Source: Micromonospora echinofusca (GTDB taxonomy: Bacteria > Actinomycetota > Actinomycetes > Mycobacteriales > Micromonosporaceae). Taken from it: a DNA stretch of 64,000 bases. Numbering within the stretch: position 1 is the stretch's first letter; each line of letters opens with the position of its first letter. A program made the translations under genes and the position numbers. The notes under the pieces are model-generated. The model was not told the origin of the DNA. It worked only from the letters and a program-made list of their open reading frames with translations, and ran no database searches. The stretch lies in the NCBI RefSeq assembly GCF_900091445.1, contig NZ_LT607733.1, forward strand, positions 3,995,001 through 4,059,000, given 5' to 3'. Of this stretch, positions 8,098 to 17,299 are shown in pieces.

Positions 8098-8562
8098 ATG
8101 ACCGCCATCCTCAACCCCACCGGCCCCCCGTTCGCGCCGTCGGTGCGTCCGGCCGACCTACCTGCCCGCAGCGCCACGCCCGCGCCCGGGCGGCCACCGG
8201 CGCCCCCCGTGCCGATGGGACCGGTGTTGGAGCTGCCGGGCACGCCCACGGCCGCGCTGGTGCCGGTGACTCACCGGGGCCGCCCGGTCGGCGCGTTCGT
8301 CCTGCACGACGGCCGGGTCCGCTACCGTCCCGTGTTCGACCCGGACCGCCTGCTCGGCGCGACCGTCGGGGTGCTCGCCGTCGGTCTGGCCGCCGCCGCG
8401 GTGGCGGCGCGGGGCCGGCGCCGGCCGCCGGCGATCGGCGCGCTCACCATGGGACCGGGCGGATGGGTCAGCCTCAGGGGCCTGCCCGCCCCGACGCCAC
8501 GCGCCCCCCGTCCGTGGTGGGCCCGCGTCCTGCGCGCCCGCCGGCTGGTGATCGAACACTGA
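8098..8562 (+). CDS. Small membrane protein of unknown function
   Basis: I do not recognise this 154-residue protein. The first about 50 residues are rich in Pro and Ala. A short globular stretch (TAALVPVTHRGRPVGAFVL) follows, then one clear membrane segment at about 86-104 and a basic, Pro/Arg-rich C-terminal tail. The ATG at 8098 is chosen because AGGAGG (8084-8089) sits 8 nt upstream; this Shine-Dalgarno overlaps the end of ppdK, so the two genes are probably co-transcribed and coupled. Location between ppdK and adhP suggests a role in the same low-oxygen programme, but that is only inference. Confidence 0.7.
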   Translation: MTAILNPTGPPFAPSVRPADLPARSATPAPGRPPAPPVPMGPVLELPGTPTAALVPVTHRGRPVGAFVLHDGRVRYRPVFDPDRLLGATVGVLAVGLAAAAVAARGRRRPPAIGALTMGPGGWVSLRGLPAPTPRAPRPWWARVLRARRLVIEH

Positions 8563-8586
8563 GCCCGGCGGGCGACCTGTCGACAG

Positions 8587-8600
8587 GGGTCGGAGGTCCC
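8587..8600 (+). promoter_or_regulatory. Candidate DevR/DosR box upstream of adhP
   Basis: GGGTCGGAGGTCCC matches GGGNC-N4-GTCCC. It ends 89 bp before the adhP ATG and lies in the only gap (8563-8689) between the membrane-protein gene and adhP. A possible -10, CACGAT, begins at 8649, which would put the box centre near -65. Confidence 0.4.
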
Positions 8601-8689
8601 GGGCCGGGACGGTCCTGAGCCTCTGCCCGGCCCCGGCCCCGGTCGGCACGATGGTGGGTGGAAGCGAGACAAGAGCTGGGAGGCCCCCG

Positions 8690-9700
8690 ATGCGAGCCAC
8701 GGTCGTCACCGCGTTCGATCGTCCGCTGGAGATCTTCGACGTGCCGGTGCCGGAGCCCGGCCCCGGCCAGGTACTGGTCCGGATCGAGGCCAGCGGGCTG
8801 TGCCACACCGACATCCACGCCGCCCGCGGCGACTGGCCGGTCAAGCCGAACCCGCCCTTCGTCCCCGGCCACGAGGGGGTCGGCATCGTCGAGCGGGTCG
8901 GCCCCGACGTCACCGAGCACGCCGTCGGCGACCGGGTCGCGCTGCCCTGGCTCGGCTGGGCCTGCGGCACCTGCGAGTACTGCGTCAGCGGCTGGGAGAC
9001 GCTGTGCGAGTCGCAGCGCAACACCGGCTACGCGATCGACGGCGCGCACGCCGAGTACGCCCTCGCGTCGGCCCGCTACGCCGTCCGCGTGCCGGCCGGC
9101 GTCGACCCGGTGGAGGCGGCCCCGCTGACCTGCGCGGGCGTGACCACGTACAAGGCGGTCCGGGTGGCCGGGGTGCGGCCCGGCGAGCGGGTGGCGATCT
9201 TCGGCATCGGCGGGCTCGGGCACCTCGCGCAGCAGTACGCCCAGCTGCACGGCGCCGAGACCGTGGCCGTGGACGTCACCGGGGAGAAGCTGGACCTGGC
9301 CACCTCCCTCGGCGCGACGCACACGGTCGACGCGTCCCGGGTCGACCCGGTCGAGGCGATCACCGCCCTCGGCGGCGTCGACGTGGCGGTCGTGCTGGCC
9401 GCCAGCCCGACCGTGATCGCGCAGGCGCACGCCTGCCTGCGTCGCGGCGGCCGGCTGGTGCTGGTCTCGCTGCCGAAGGACAACACGATGAGCCTGCCGG
9501 TCTTCGAGACCGTCCTCAAGGGGATCACCGTGATCGGCTCGATCGTCGGCACCCGCGCCGACCTGGCGGAGGTGTTCCGCCTGCACTCGGCCGGCCGTAC
9601 CCGGGTCGTCCACGAGGTGCGCAAGCTCGACGAGATCAACGAGGCGATGGAGGACGTGCTCGCCGGGCGGGTCGCCGCCCGGCTGGTGCTCCAGCCCTGA
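8690..9700 (+). CDS. adhP: Zinc-dependent alcohol dehydrogenase (AdhP type)
   Basis: This 336-residue medium-chain dehydrogenase should reduce acetaldehyde to ethanol, or the reverse, with NAD(H). Catalytic zinc ligands are visible at Cys38, His61 and Glu62. The four structural-zinc cysteines are Cys92, Cys95, Cys98 and Cys106. The Rossmann motif GIGGLG is at 172-177, followed by the NAD-selecting acidic residue in [13 protein letters not shown]. The start at 8690 has GGGAGG 6 nt upstream; an in-frame ATG 39 nt earlier has no good site. It precedes pflB by 68 bp. In this island it can regenerate NAD+ downstream of acetyl-CoA made by pyruvate formate-lyase, although a separate acylating aldehyde dehydrogenase would be needed and is not here. 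Confidence 0.93.
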   Translation: MRATVVTAFDRPLEIFDVPVPEPGPGQVLVRIEASGLCHTDIHAARGDWPVKPNPPFVPGHEGVGIVERVGPDVTEHAVGDRVALPWLGWACGTCEYCVSGWETLCESQRNTGYAIDGAHAEYALASARYAVRVPAGVDPVEAAPLTCAGVTTYKAVRVAGVRPGERVAIFGIGGLGHLAQQYAQLHGAETVAVDVTGEKLDLATSLGATHTVDASRVDPVEAITALGGVDVAVVLAASPTVIAQAHACLRRGGRLVLVSLPKDNTMSLPVFETVLKGITVIGSIVGTRADLAEVFRLHSAGRTRVVHEVRKLDEINEAMEDVLAGRVAARLVLQP

Positions 9701-9768
9701 CCCGCCCGCCCGGCCGCCGTGGTCACGGCGGCCGGGCCCCACCCACCGGCGCTCGGAAGGGACCGATC

Positions 9769-12012
9769 ATGGCCGCGAACCAGCACCTGGACCCGTGGCG
9801 GGGCTTCGCCGCCGGCACCTGGCGGGAGTCCGTCGACGTGGCGGACTTCATCCGGCGCCACCACGAGCCGTACACCGGGGACGGATCGTTCCTCGTCGGA
9901 CCGACCGACCGGACCCTGGCGGTCTGGGGGGCGTTGCAGGAGCTCTTCGTCGCCGAGCGCCGCCGGGGAGTGCTCGACGTGGACGCCGCCACCCCGTCGA
10001 CGATCACGTCGCACGGTCCCGGGTACATCGACCGGGAGAGGGAACTGATCGTCGGCCTCCAGACCGACGCGCCGCTGCGGCGGGCGATCATGCCCGCCGG
10101 CGGGCTCCGGATGGTGGAGGCCGCCCTCGAGGCGTACGGCTTCACGCCGGACCCCGTCGTGCACCGGATCTTCACCACGTACCGCAAGACCCACAACGAC
10201 GCGGTCTTCGACGCGTACCCGGCCGACGTGCTGGCGGCCCGCCGCTCGCACGTCATCACCGGGCTGCCGGACGCGTACGGTCGCGGGCGGATCATCGGCG
10301 ACTACCGGCGGGTGGCCCTGTACGGGGTGGACCGGCTCGTCGCCGAGCGCCGGGCGCTGAAGGCGGCGCTGGACGCGCGGCCGTCGACCGACGACGTGAT
10401 CCGGGAGCGGGAGGAGCTGGCCGAGCAGGCCCGGGCCCTCGGCGAGCTGAAGGAGATGGCCGCCGGCTACGGCTTCGACGTCTCCGTGCCCGCCGCCACC
10501 GCCCGGCAGGCCGTGCAGTGGTTGTACTTCGCGTACCTGGCGGCCACGAAGGAGCAGAACGGGGCCGCGATGTCGCTGGGGCGCACCGCGACCTTCCTCG
10601 ACGTCTACCTGCGGCGGGACCTGGCCGAGGGCCGGCTGACGGAGACGACCGCCCAGGAGCTGGTCGACGACTTCGTGATCAAGCTGCGGATCATCCGGTT
10701 CCTGCGCACCCCCGAGTACGACCAGCTCTTCTCCGGCGACCCGACGTGGGTGACCGAGTCGCTGGGCGGGATGGGCGCCGACGGCCGGCCGCTGGTGACC
10801 CGGACCAGCTTCCGCTACCTGCAGACCCTGTACAACCTGGGCCCGGCGCCGGAGCCGAACCTGACCGTGCTCTGGTCGCCGCGGCTGCCGAAGGGGTTCA
10901 AGCGGTTCTGCGCGCAGGTGTCGCTGGACACCAGCGCCATCCAGTACGAGAACGACGACCTGATCCGCCCGGCGTACGACGACGACACCGCGATCGCCTG
11001 CTGCGTGTCGGCGATGCGGGTGGGCCGCGACATGCAGTTCTTCGGCGCGCGTGCCAACCTCGCCAAGGCGCTGCTCTACGCGATCAACGGCGGCCGCGAC
11101 GAGCTGACCGGCGAGCAGGTGGCGCCGGCCGCGCCGCCGGTCGGCGGGGAGGTCCTCGACCACGCCGAGGTGCTGGCCGCGTACGACCGGACGCTGGACT
11201 GGCTGGCCGAGACGTACGTGGACGCGCTGAACGTCATCCACCACATGCACGACCGGTACGCGTACGAGCGGCTGGAGATGGCCCTGCACGACCACCCGGT
11301 GCGCCGGTTCATGGCCACCGGCATCGCCGGCCTGTCGGTCGCGGTGGACAGCCTCGCGGCGATCCGGTACGGCCGGGTGAAGGTGCTGCGCGACGCCACC
11401 GGCCTGGCCGTCGACTACGTCGTCGAGGGCGATCCCCCCACCTTCGGCAACAACGACGACCGGGCCGACGAGATCGCCGTGTGGCTCGTGGAGACGTTCA
11501 CGGAGAAGCTGCGCCGGCAGCGCACCTACCGTGACGCCGAGCTGACGCTGTCGGTGCTGACCATCACCTCCAACGTGGTGTACGGCCGGCACACCGGTGG
11601 CACCCCCGACGGGCGGCGTGCCGGCGAGCCGTTCGCCCCCGGCGCGAACCCGATGAACGGGCGGGACACGCACGGCCTCGTCGCGGCGGCGCTGTCGGTG
11701 GCGAAGCTGCCGTACGACGCCGCCCGCGACGGCATCTCGCTGACCGGCACGGTCACCCCGGACGGGCTGGGCCACACCCGCGAGGAGCGGATCACCAACC
11801 TGGCGGGGGTGCTCGACGGGTACGCCGACGCGGGCGGGTTCCACCTCAACGTCAACGTGCTCGACCGGGCGACGCTGCTCGACGCGATGGCCCACCCCGA
11901 GCGGTATCCGCAGCTGACCGTCCGGGTGTCCGGCTACGCGGTCAACTTCGTCCGGCTCACCCCCGAGCAGCAGCGCGACGTGGTGTCCCGCACGTTCCAC
12001 GGCGCGCTGTGA
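9769..12012 (+). CDS. pflB: Formate C-acetyltransferase (pyruvate formate-lyase)
   Basis: This glycyl-radical enzyme converts pyruvate and CoA to acetyl-CoA and formate without oxygen. The 747-residue product shows the adjacent catalytic cysteines Cys411-Cys412 in [11 protein letters not shown] and the radical site Gly722 in [10 protein letters not shown] near the C-terminus. Substrate-site segments [14 protein letters not shown] ([14 protein letters not shown]) and DDDTAIACC agree with true PFL rather than a glycerol dehydratase. The ATG has GGAAGGGA upstream. Its last codon overlaps the activase start by 4 nt (GTGA), ensuring coupled production. A PFL in an otherwise aerobic-looking actinomycete implies a fermentative or survival mode under anoxia. 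Confidence 0.97.
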   Translation: MAANQHLDPWRGFAAGTWRESVDVADFIRRHHEPYTGDGSFLVGPTDRTLAVWGALQELFVAERRRGVLDVDAATPSTITSHGPGYIDRERELIVGLQTDAPLRRAIMPAGGLRMVEAALEAYGFTPDPVVHRIFTTYRKTHNDAVFDAYPADVLAARRSHVITGLPDAYGRGRIIGDYRRVALYGVDRLVAERRALKAALDARPSTDDVIREREELAEQARALGELKEMAAGYGFDVSVPAATARQAVQWLYFAYLAATKEQNGAAMSLGRTATFLDVYLRRDLAEGRLTETTAQELVDDFVIKLRIIRFLRTPEYDQLFSGDPTWVTESLGGMGADGRPLVTRTSFRYLQTLYNLGPAPEPNLTVLWSPRLPKGFKRFCAQVSLDTSAIQYENDDLIRPAYDDDTAIACCVSAMRVGRDMQFFGARANLAKALLYAINGGRDELTGEQVAPAAPPVGGEVLDHAEVLAAYDRTLDWLAETYVDALNVIHHMHDRYAYERLEMALHDHPVRRFMATGIAGLSVAVDSLAAIRYGRVKVLRDATGLAVDYVVEGDPPTFGNNDDRADEIAVWLVETFTEKLRRQRTYRDAELTLSVLTITSNVVYGRHTGGTPDGRRAGEPFAPGANPMNGRDTHGLVAAALSVAKLPYDAARDGISLTGTVTPDGLGHTREERITNLAGVLDGYADAGGFHLNVNVLDRATLLDAMAHPERYPQLTVRVSGYAVNFVRLTPEQQRDVVSRTFHGAL

Positions 12013-12758
12013 GCACCGCCGAGCGGGAGCTGACCGGGGCCGTGCACTCCTTCGACCTGTCGATCGGGGTGGACGGCCCCGGCACCCGGTTCGTGGCGTT
12101 CCTCGCCGGGTGCCCGCTGCGCTGCCGCTACTGCCACAGCCCGGACACCTGGTACCGGCGCAGCGGCCAGCGCCGGAGCGTCGACGAACTGGTCGCCGAG
12201 ATCGAGCGGTACCGGCGGTTCATCACGGTCGCCGGCGGCGGGGTGACGCTCAGCGGCGGGGAACCGTTGCAGCAGCCCCGGTTCACCGGGGAGGTGCTGC
12301 GCCGCTGCCACGAGCTGGGCCTGCACACCGCCCTGGACACGTCCGGCTTCCTGGGCGAGCGCGCCGACGACGCCCTGCTCGACGCCACCGACCTGGTGCT
12401 GCTGGACGTCAAGTCGTGGGACCCGGCGACGTACCGGGCCGTGACCGGCACGGGCGAGGTCGCGCCGACGCTACGGTTCGGCCGCCGGCTGGCGGACCGG
12501 GGCACCCCCATCTGGATCCGCTTCGTGCTGGTGCCGGGGCTCACCGACGCCGTGCCCAACGTCGCCGGGGTGGCGGACTTCGCGGCCTCGCTCGCCACCG
12601 TCGAGCGGGTGGAGGTGCTGCCGTTCCACCGCCTCGGCGCGCACAAGTACGCGGAGCTGGGGCTGCGGTTCCCCCTCGCCGACACCGAGCCGCCCACGCC
12701 GGAACTGCTGGAGCGGGTCCGTGGGCAGTTCGCGGCGCGCGGCCTGACCGTCTGCTGA
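12009..12758 (+). CDS. pflA: Pyruvate formate-lyase activating enzyme
   Basis: This radical-SAM enzyme installs the glycyl radical on PflB using S-adenosylmethionine and a [4Fe-4S] cluster. The 249-residue product carries the cluster motif CPLRCRYC (Cys35, Cys39, Cys42), the GGE motif in [10 protein letters not shown], and later family segments [17 protein letters not shown] and [10 protein letters not shown]. It lacks a ferredoxin-like insertion, as expected for the PflA rather than the dehydratase-activase subgroup. It starts with GTG inside the pflB stop (4-nt GTGA overlap). It is the last rightward gene before a convergent cyclic-nucleotide-fold gene. Confidence 0.96.
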   Translation: MSTAERELTGAVHSFDLSIGVDGPGTRFVAFLAGCPLRCRYCHSPDTWYRRSGQRRSVDELVAEIERYRRFITVAGGGVTLSGGEPLQQPRFTGEVLRRCHELGLHTALDTSGFLGERADDALLDATDLVLLDVKSWDPATYRAVTGTGEVAPTLRFGRRLADRGTPIWIRFVLVPGLTDAVPNVAGVADFAASLATVERVEVLPFHRLGAHKYAELGLRFPLADTEPPTPELLERVRGQFAARGLTVC

Positions 12759-12759
12759 G

Positions 12760-12790
12760 GCGGGGCGCGCGGCCCCACGGTGTGCCCCGC
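12760..12790 (+). terminator. Possible terminator between pflA and the convergent gene
   Basis: A 7-bp inverted repeat GCGGGGC (12760-12766) / GCCCCGC (12784-12790) lies 2 nt after the pflA stop. The 67-bp gap separates convergent genes. The stem is short and the assignment weak. Confidence 0.3.
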
Positions 12791-12825
12791 CGGGGCGACG
12801 GGAGCGCCGGCGCGGGCCCGGCGGG

Positions 12826-13302
12826 TCAGCCGGCGGGCGGGGCGTCCACCGGGTAGCCGTACAGGTCGAGCAGCCGGCCCCGGGCCGCGTGCAGCCGGTC
12901 GACCACCACGCTCATGAAGCGGGTGGTGAGCTGTCGGCCGAGCGCGTCGTCGGACTCCATCAGGCGGCGCACCCCCTCGGCGGTGAACTCCACCGCCGTG
13001 CTGCGCTGGGCGGCCACCGCCCCGAACTGCCAGCGGTACGGCGGGAACAGCCACGACCAGCCCAGCACCCCGCCCGGGCCGATGGTCTCGATCTCCACGT
13101 CGCCCCGGCCGGGCACCGCGAAGTCGAGCGCCACCCGACCGTCGCGGACCAGCCAGAAGCGCTCGGCGGGCCGGTCGACCCGGAACAGCCGGTAGCCGGG
13201 GTGCCAGACCACCGGCCGGGCGTGGCCGGCGAGCCGGGGCAGCCACGGCTCGGGCAGCCCGGCGAGGAACGGGTGCTCGCGCAGCACGTCCAGGGTGGTC
13301 AT
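12826..13302 (-). CDS. Cyclic-nucleotide-binding-fold protein without DNA-binding domain
   Basis: The 158-residue product is essentially one Crp-type beta-roll domain (about 10-125) plus a C-terminal helix (about 120-147). It ends where Crp/Fnr regulators would begin their helix-turn-helix, so it is either a stand-alone sensor or a partner protein. The phosphate-binding cassette is altered: the family pattern GE...R(S/T)A reads GWSWLFPPYRWQFGA here, so cAMP binding is doubtful. The start has AAAGGGG about 7 nt upstream. It is divergent from the P-type ATPase; a DevR-like box lies between them. Membership in the low-oxygen island suggests regulation or redox sensing, but no ligand is evident. 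Confidence 0.75.
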   Translation of the reverse strand: MTTLDVLREHPFLAGLPEPWLPRLAGHARPVVWHPGYRLFRVDRPAERFWLVRDGRVALDFAVPGRGDVEIETIGPGGVLGWSWLFPPYRWQFGAVAAQRSTAVEFTAEGVRRLMESDDALGRQLTTRFMSVVVDRLHAARGRLLDLYGYPVDAPPAG

Positions 13303-13398
13303 GCGGTGCCCCTTTCGTCGGGCGGGGCCGGCGGTCACCGGTGCCCGCGACGGGTCGTTCCGGCTCCCCATTGGACCGCGCGGCGGGTGCGGGCGGCA

Positions 13399-13412
13399 GG
13401 GCCGTTGGTCCC
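13399..13412. promoter_or_regulatory. Candidate DevR/DosR box between the cNMP-fold gene and the ATPase
   Basis: GGGCCGTTGGTCCC fits GGGNC-N4-GTCCC and lies in the 211-bp divergent gap, 97 bp from the leftward start and 102 bp from the ATPase start. It could serve both genes. Confidence 0.45.
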
Positions 13413-13513
13413 GGGTCGCGCGGGCGCAACTCCCCTGGCGGGTGCCGCACGAGAGGGGCGAGGGTGGAATCGGCAGGGTGCGCCGCGACGGCGCCACGGC
13501 AGGGTGGAGGACG

Positions 13514-16225
13514 ATGTGGGACAGTCCGGACGGCGGCGAACCACGGGGCGTACCGGTGCCCGCTGACACCTCGACCAGGCCGGCGGCCGGGCTCAGCGCG
13601 GCGGAGGCCGCCGCGCGGCTGCGCGCGGACGGGCCGAACGCTGCGGTCGCGCCGCCCCGCCGGCACCTGGGCGGCCGGGTCCTGCACCAGCTCACCGATC
13701 CGCTGGTGGCGTTGCTGCTGGCCGCCGCCGTGGTCACCGCCGTGCTGCGCGACTACCCGGACACCGCGGTGATCGTGCTGGTGGTGCTGGTGAACACCGC
13801 CATCGGGGTGGTGCAGGAGGTCCGCGCGGACCGGGCGATCGCCGCGTTGGACCAGCTCGCCGCGCCTACGGCCCGGGTCGTACGGGACGGCCGCGACATG
13901 GTCCTGCCCGCCGCCGACCTCGTCCGTGGCGACCTGGTGCGCGTCGAGGCGGGCGACGTGGTCCCCGCCGACCTGCTGCTCGACGAGGCGGCGCGGCTGA
14001 GCGTCGACGAGTCGGCGCTGACCGGCGAGTCGGTGCCGGTGGCGCGCAGCGCGGGCGAGGAGGCCAGCGCGGGGACGGTGGTCACCACCGGGCGGGCCAC
14101 CGGCACGGTGGTACGCACGGGCGCCGCCAGCGCGCTCGGCCGGATCACCGCCCTGGTGGCGTCCACCCGGCCCGCCGCCACCCCGTTGCAGCGCCGCCTC
14201 GCGGGGCTCGGCCGGATGCTCGGCTTCGCCGCGGTGGTGCTCTCGGGACTGGTCTTCGTCATCGGCGTCGTCGGCGGGCGGCCGGTGGTCGACATGGCGG
14301 TCACCGCGGTGAGCCTGGTGGTGGCGGCCGTGCCGGAGTCGCTGCCGGCGGTCGTCACCCTCGCCCTGGCCCTCGGCGCGCGCCGGATGGCCGGGGCGCG
14401 GGCGATCCCCCGCCGGCTGCACGCGGTCGAGACGCTCGGTTCCGTCACCGTCATCGCCTCGGACAAGACCGGCACGCTGACCGAGGGCCGGATGGCGGTG
14501 CAGCACGCCGTCACCGGCGACGGTTCCCGCTACGGCGTCACCGGCAGCGGCTACGCGCCGCATGGCGGGGTGCACCAGCGGGGCGCGCCGGTGGCCGTAC
14601 CGGACGACCTGCGCCGCCTGGCGCGGGCCGGGCTGCTCTGCAACGACGCGACCCTGGCGCCGCCCACCGACGAGCGGCCGGAGTGGACGGCCGTCGGGGA
14701 CCCGCTGGAGGCGGCGTTGGTCGCCTTCGCCGCCCGGTGCGGGCTCGACCCGGAGCGCACCCGGTCGGCGTGGCCGCGCGTCGCCGAGCATCCCTTCGAC
14801 CAGGAGCTGCGCCGGATGACCACCGTGCACCGCTCCTGCGACCAGCGGTACCTGGTGGTGTGCAAGGGCGCCCCGGAGAACGTACTGGCCGCGCCGCTGG
14901 TCGACGCCTCCGCCGAGGAGATCGCCGAGCTGACCGCCGCCGCGCACCGGCTGGCCGCCGAGGGGCTGCGGGTGCTGGCGGTCGCGTCCACCGTGGTGGA
15001 CGCGCCGCCGGCCGACCCCGCCCGGCCGGTCGGGCTGCGGCCCGTGGGGCTGGTCGCCGTCGGCGACCCGTTGCGAACGGGCGCGGCCGACATCGCGGGC
15101 AGCTTCGACGACGCCGGGGTCCGGCTGGTGCTGATCACCGGCGACCACCCCGCCACCGCCGCGGCGATCGGCGGCCAGCTCGGGCTCTGGCGCGAGGGCG
15201 ACCCGGTCGTACGCGGGGACGACGGCGACCCGGCGCGGGCGCACCCACAGGTACGGGTGTTCGCGCGGACCCAGCCGGAACAGAAGCTCGACATCATCGC
15301 CGGCCTCCAGTCGCGGGGGCACGTGGTGGCGATGACCGGCGACGGGGTGAACGACGCTCCGGCGCTGCGCCGGGCCGACATCGGGGTGGCGATGGGCGGC
15401 GGCACGGAGGTCGCCCGGCAGGCCGCCGACCTGGTGCTCGTCGACGACGACCTGTCCACCGTCGCCGCCGCGATCGGCGAGGGCCGCCGCATCTACGACA
15501 ACATCCGCCGGTTCCTGCGCTACGCGCTCTCCGGCGGGGTCGCCGAGATCGCGGTGATGCTGCTCGGTCCGCTGTTCGGGCTGGCCGTGCCGCTGCTGCC
15601 GGCGCAGATCCTCTGGGTGAACCTGCTCACCCACGGCGTGCCGGGGGTGGCGCTGGGCGCGGAGCCGGCGGAGCCGGGCACGCTGCGTCGGGCACCGCGC
15701 TCCCCGTCCGAGTCGGTGCTCGGTGCCGGCCTGGGCCGCGACGTGCTGGTCACCGGCGCGCTGATCGCCGCCGTGGTGCTCGGCGCCGGGGTGCTCGCCG
15801 CGCACTGGGACCGGCCCTGGCAGTCGGTGGTCTTCGTGGTGCTCGGCCTGGCCCAGCTCGGGGTGGCGCTCGCGGTACGGGCGCCGCGACCACGCGGCGC
15901 CCGGCACGGCAACTGGGCGCTGCCGGTCGCGGTGGCGGTCTCCGCGCTGCTCCAGGTCGCCGGGGTGCTGCTGCCTCCGCTGCGGGAGCTGCTCGGCACC
16001 GAGCCGCTCGGCGCGTCGGAGCTGCTGGCCTGCGCCGCCGTCAGTGTGCTGCCCGGGCTGGTGCTGCGGCTGGCCCGCCGGCCGGCCGGCGGCACCCCGA
16101 CGGGCGTGGGGACGGACGCCGCCGGGACGGACGCCGCCGGGACGGGCGCGGGGACGGAGGCCGCCGATGCCCGCTGGCCTGCGATTCGGGACCAAGGTCC
16201 CACCGGTCGGGACGCCCGACCCTGA
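13514..16225 (+). CDS. P-type cation-transporting ATPase (CtpF-like, P2A group)
   Basis: This 903-residue integral membrane ATPase moves a cation, probably Ca2+ or Mn2+, across the plasma membrane. It shows the N-terminal cation-ATPase domain, actuator motif TGES (about residue 174), the membrane motif PESLP, the phosphorylated Asp317 in DKTGTL, the nucleotide-binding KGAPE, and the hinge [11 protein letters not shown]. The C-terminal membrane block spans roughly 670-850. A hydrophilic tail made of short GTDAAG-type repeats ends the protein. The [12 protein letters not shown] signature resembles mycobacterial CtpF, which is DosR-regulated and sits beside a universal stress gene. The same arrangement occurs here: the next gene is a universal stress protein 50 nt away, whose DevR-like box lies inside this gene's 3' end. 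Confidence 0.92.
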   Translation: MWDSPDGGEPRGVPVPADTSTRPAAGLSAAEAAARLRADGPNAAVAPPRRHLGGRVLHQLTDPLVALLLAAAVVTAVLRDYPDTAVIVLVVLVNTAIGVVQEVRADRAIAALDQLAAPTARVVRDGRDMVLPAADLVRGDLVRVEAGDVVPADLLLDEAARLSVDESALTGESVPVARSAGEEASAGTVVTTGRATGTVVRTGAASALGRITALVASTRPAATPLQRRLAGLGRMLGFAAVVLSGLVFVIGVVGGRPVVDMAVTAVSLVVAAVPESLPAVVTLALALGARRMAGARAIPRRLHAVETLGSVTVIASDKTGTLTEGRMAVQHAVTGDGSRYGVTGSGYAPHGGVHQRGAPVAVPDDLRRLARAGLLCNDATLAPPTDERPEWTAVGDPLEAALVAFAARCGLDPERTRSAWPRVAEHPFDQELRRMTTVHRSCDQRYLVVCKGAPENVLAAPLVDASAEEIAELTAAAHRLAAEGLRVLAVASTVVDAPPADPARPVGLRPVGLVAVGDPLRTGAADIAGSFDDAGVRLVLITGDHPATAAAIGGQLGLWREGDPVVRGDDGDPARAHPQVRVFARTQPEQKLDIIAGLQSRGHVVAMTGDGVNDAPALRRADIGVAMGGGTEVARQAADLVLVDDDLSTVAAAIGEGRRIYDNIRRFLRYALSGGVAEIAVMLLGPLFGLAVPLLPAQILWVNLLTHGVPGVALGAEPAEPGTLRRAPRSPSESVLGAGLGRDVLVTGALIAAVVLGAGVLAAHWDRPWQSVVFVVLGLAQLGVALAVRAPRPRGARHGNWALPVAVAVSALLQVAGVLLPPLRELLGTEPLGASELLACAAVSVLPGLVLRLARRPAGGTPTGVGTDAAGTDAAGTGAGTEAADARWPAIRDQGPTGRDARP
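16188..16201 (+). promoter_or_regulatory. DevR/DosR-type box upstream of the first universal stress gene
   Basis: GGGACCAAGGTCCC is a perfect 14-bp palindrome matching the core of the mycobacterial DosR site (GGGACTWWAGTCCC) at all ten outer positions. It is centred about 47 bp upstream of the start predicted from the TAGCGT at 16230, with no good -35 between, a layout expected for an activated promoter. It lies in the last codons of the ATPase gene. Confidence 0.65.
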
Positions 16226-16229
16226 CCGG

Positions 16230-16235
16230 TAGCGT
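16230..16235 (+). promoter_or_regulatory. Likely -10 element of the universal stress gene
   Basis: TAGCGT fits TANNNT and lies 41 nt before the ATG at 16276. The region 17-18 bp upstream lacks a -35 consensus, consistent with activator dependence from the box at 16188-16201. Confidence 0.4.
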
Positions 16236-16275
16236 TCGGAGGGAGCAGGCTGGAGTCGGACAGAAGGAGGAGTCG

Positions 16276-17172
16276 ATGACCATCAAGACCGGTGCCCCCG
16301 TCGTGGTGGGTGTGGACGGTTCGGCCGCCGCACTGGACGCGGTCCGGGTGGCGGCGCGGGAGGCGGCCGACCGGCAGCGTCCGCTGCGGGTCGTACACGC
16401 CTTCATCTGGCCCCTGACGCGCGCCCCGCTCGGCGCCGCGGAGGGCGCGCCGGCCGGCGCCGGCCTGCGCAACCAGGCCGAGCGGTTCGTCGCCGAGGCC
16501 ATCGCCGAGGCCAACAAGACCGCCCCGGACGTGCCGGTGACCGGCGTGGTGGTCGACGGCGCGGCGACTCCCGTCCTGCTCGCCGAGTCCCGGGACGCCG
16601 CCCTGCTGGTGCTGGGCCACCGGGGCCTGGGCGGTTTCGCCGGGCTGCTGCTCGGCTCCGTCACCGTGCAGGTCGCCGCCCACGCGGAGGTCCCCGTCCT
16701 GGTGGTGCGCGGCGAGCAGCGCGCCGACGGCCCGGTCGTGGTGGGCGTCGACGGCTCCGAGTGCTCCCTCGAGGCCGTCGCGTTCGCCTTCGAGGAGGCG
16801 AGCCGCCGGGGCGCCCCGCTGGTCGCGGTGCAGGCCTGGCTCTACCCGACGCCGGTCGGCCCGGGCGACATCCTGCCCCTGGTCTACGACCTGGACGCCC
16901 TCGCCGCGGACGAGGAGCGCGCCCTCGCGGAGGCTCTCGCCGGCTTCGCCGAGCGCTACCCCGACGTGCCGGCGCAGCACCGGCTGGTCCGCGGCTCCCC
17001 CGGCGGCGTACTGGTCGAGGAGTCGAAGAAGGCCCAGCTGGTGGTCGTGGGCGCGCGCGGGCGGGGCGCGCTGGGCGGGCTGCTGCTCGGCTCGGTCAGC
17101 CACGCGGTCCTGCACCACGCGCACTGCCCGCTGGTGATCGTGCGGCACCCCAAGCAGGTCGACGCGTCCTGA
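16276..17172 (+). CDS. Universal stress protein, tandem UspA domains
   Basis: The 298-residue product contains two UspA domains (about 6-145 and 153-293). Each begins with the VVVGVDGS strand and ends in the ATP-binding signature G-2X-G-9X-G(S/T): GHRGLGGFAGLLLGS in the first and GARGRGALGGLLLGS in the second. This puts it in the ATP-binding subgroup, like mycobacterial Rv1996 and Rv2623, which are induced by hypoxia and nitric oxide and limit growth. The start has AAGGAGGAG upstream. It is preceded by the best DevR-like box in the window and followed by a long hairpin and then a second family member. Confidence 0.93.
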   Translation: MTIKTGAPVVVGVDGSAAALDAVRVAAREAADRQRPLRVVHAFIWPLTRAPLGAAEGAPAGAGLRNQAERFVAEAIAEANKTAPDVPVTGVVVDGAATPVLLAESRDAALLVLGHRGLGGFAGLLLGSVTVQVAAHAEVPVLVVRGEQRADGPVVVGVDGSECSLEAVAFAFEEASRRGAPLVAVQAWLYPTPVGPGDILPLVYDLDALAADEERALAEALAGFAERYPDVPAQHRLVRGSPGGVLVEESKKAQLVVVGARGRGALGGLLLGSVSHAVLHHAHCPLVIVRHPKQVDAS

Positions 17173-17188
17173 CCCGGCCACCGCACCA

Positions 17189-17234
17189 CGACGCCGTCGC
17201 GTCGGCCGCTCCCCCGGCCGGCGCGACGGCGTCG
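17189..17234 (+). terminator. Hairpin terminator after the first universal stress gene
   Basis: A perfect 13-bp inverted repeat (17189-17201 with 17222-17234; arm CGACGCCGTCGCG) encloses a further 5-bp CGGCC/GGCCG stem. It starts 17 nt after the stop. There is no T-run, so it may also act as a partial attenuator before the second gene. Confidence 0.6.
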
Positions 17235-17299
17235 GCGCAAATGCCGGCGCCCCGGCGGTGCCGCGTCGACAATGACCTGATCGACCTCTGGGAGGGCTC

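Noticed and set aside
9076..12000. A 974-codon open frame opposite adhP and pflB
   Set aside because: Antisense shadow of PflB, with low-complexity Val/Gly/Arg/His-rich translation.
12128..16195. A 1355-codon open frame on the minus strand opposite the P-type ATPase and pflA
   Set aside because: It is antisense to two genes with full sets of catalytic motifs; its translation is repetitive Arg/Gly/Pro/His-rich and shows no domain.
17173..17299. A DevR-like box before the second universal stress gene
   Set aside because: No GGGNC-N4-GNCCC match was found in this gap; only a hairpin and a possible -10 are present.
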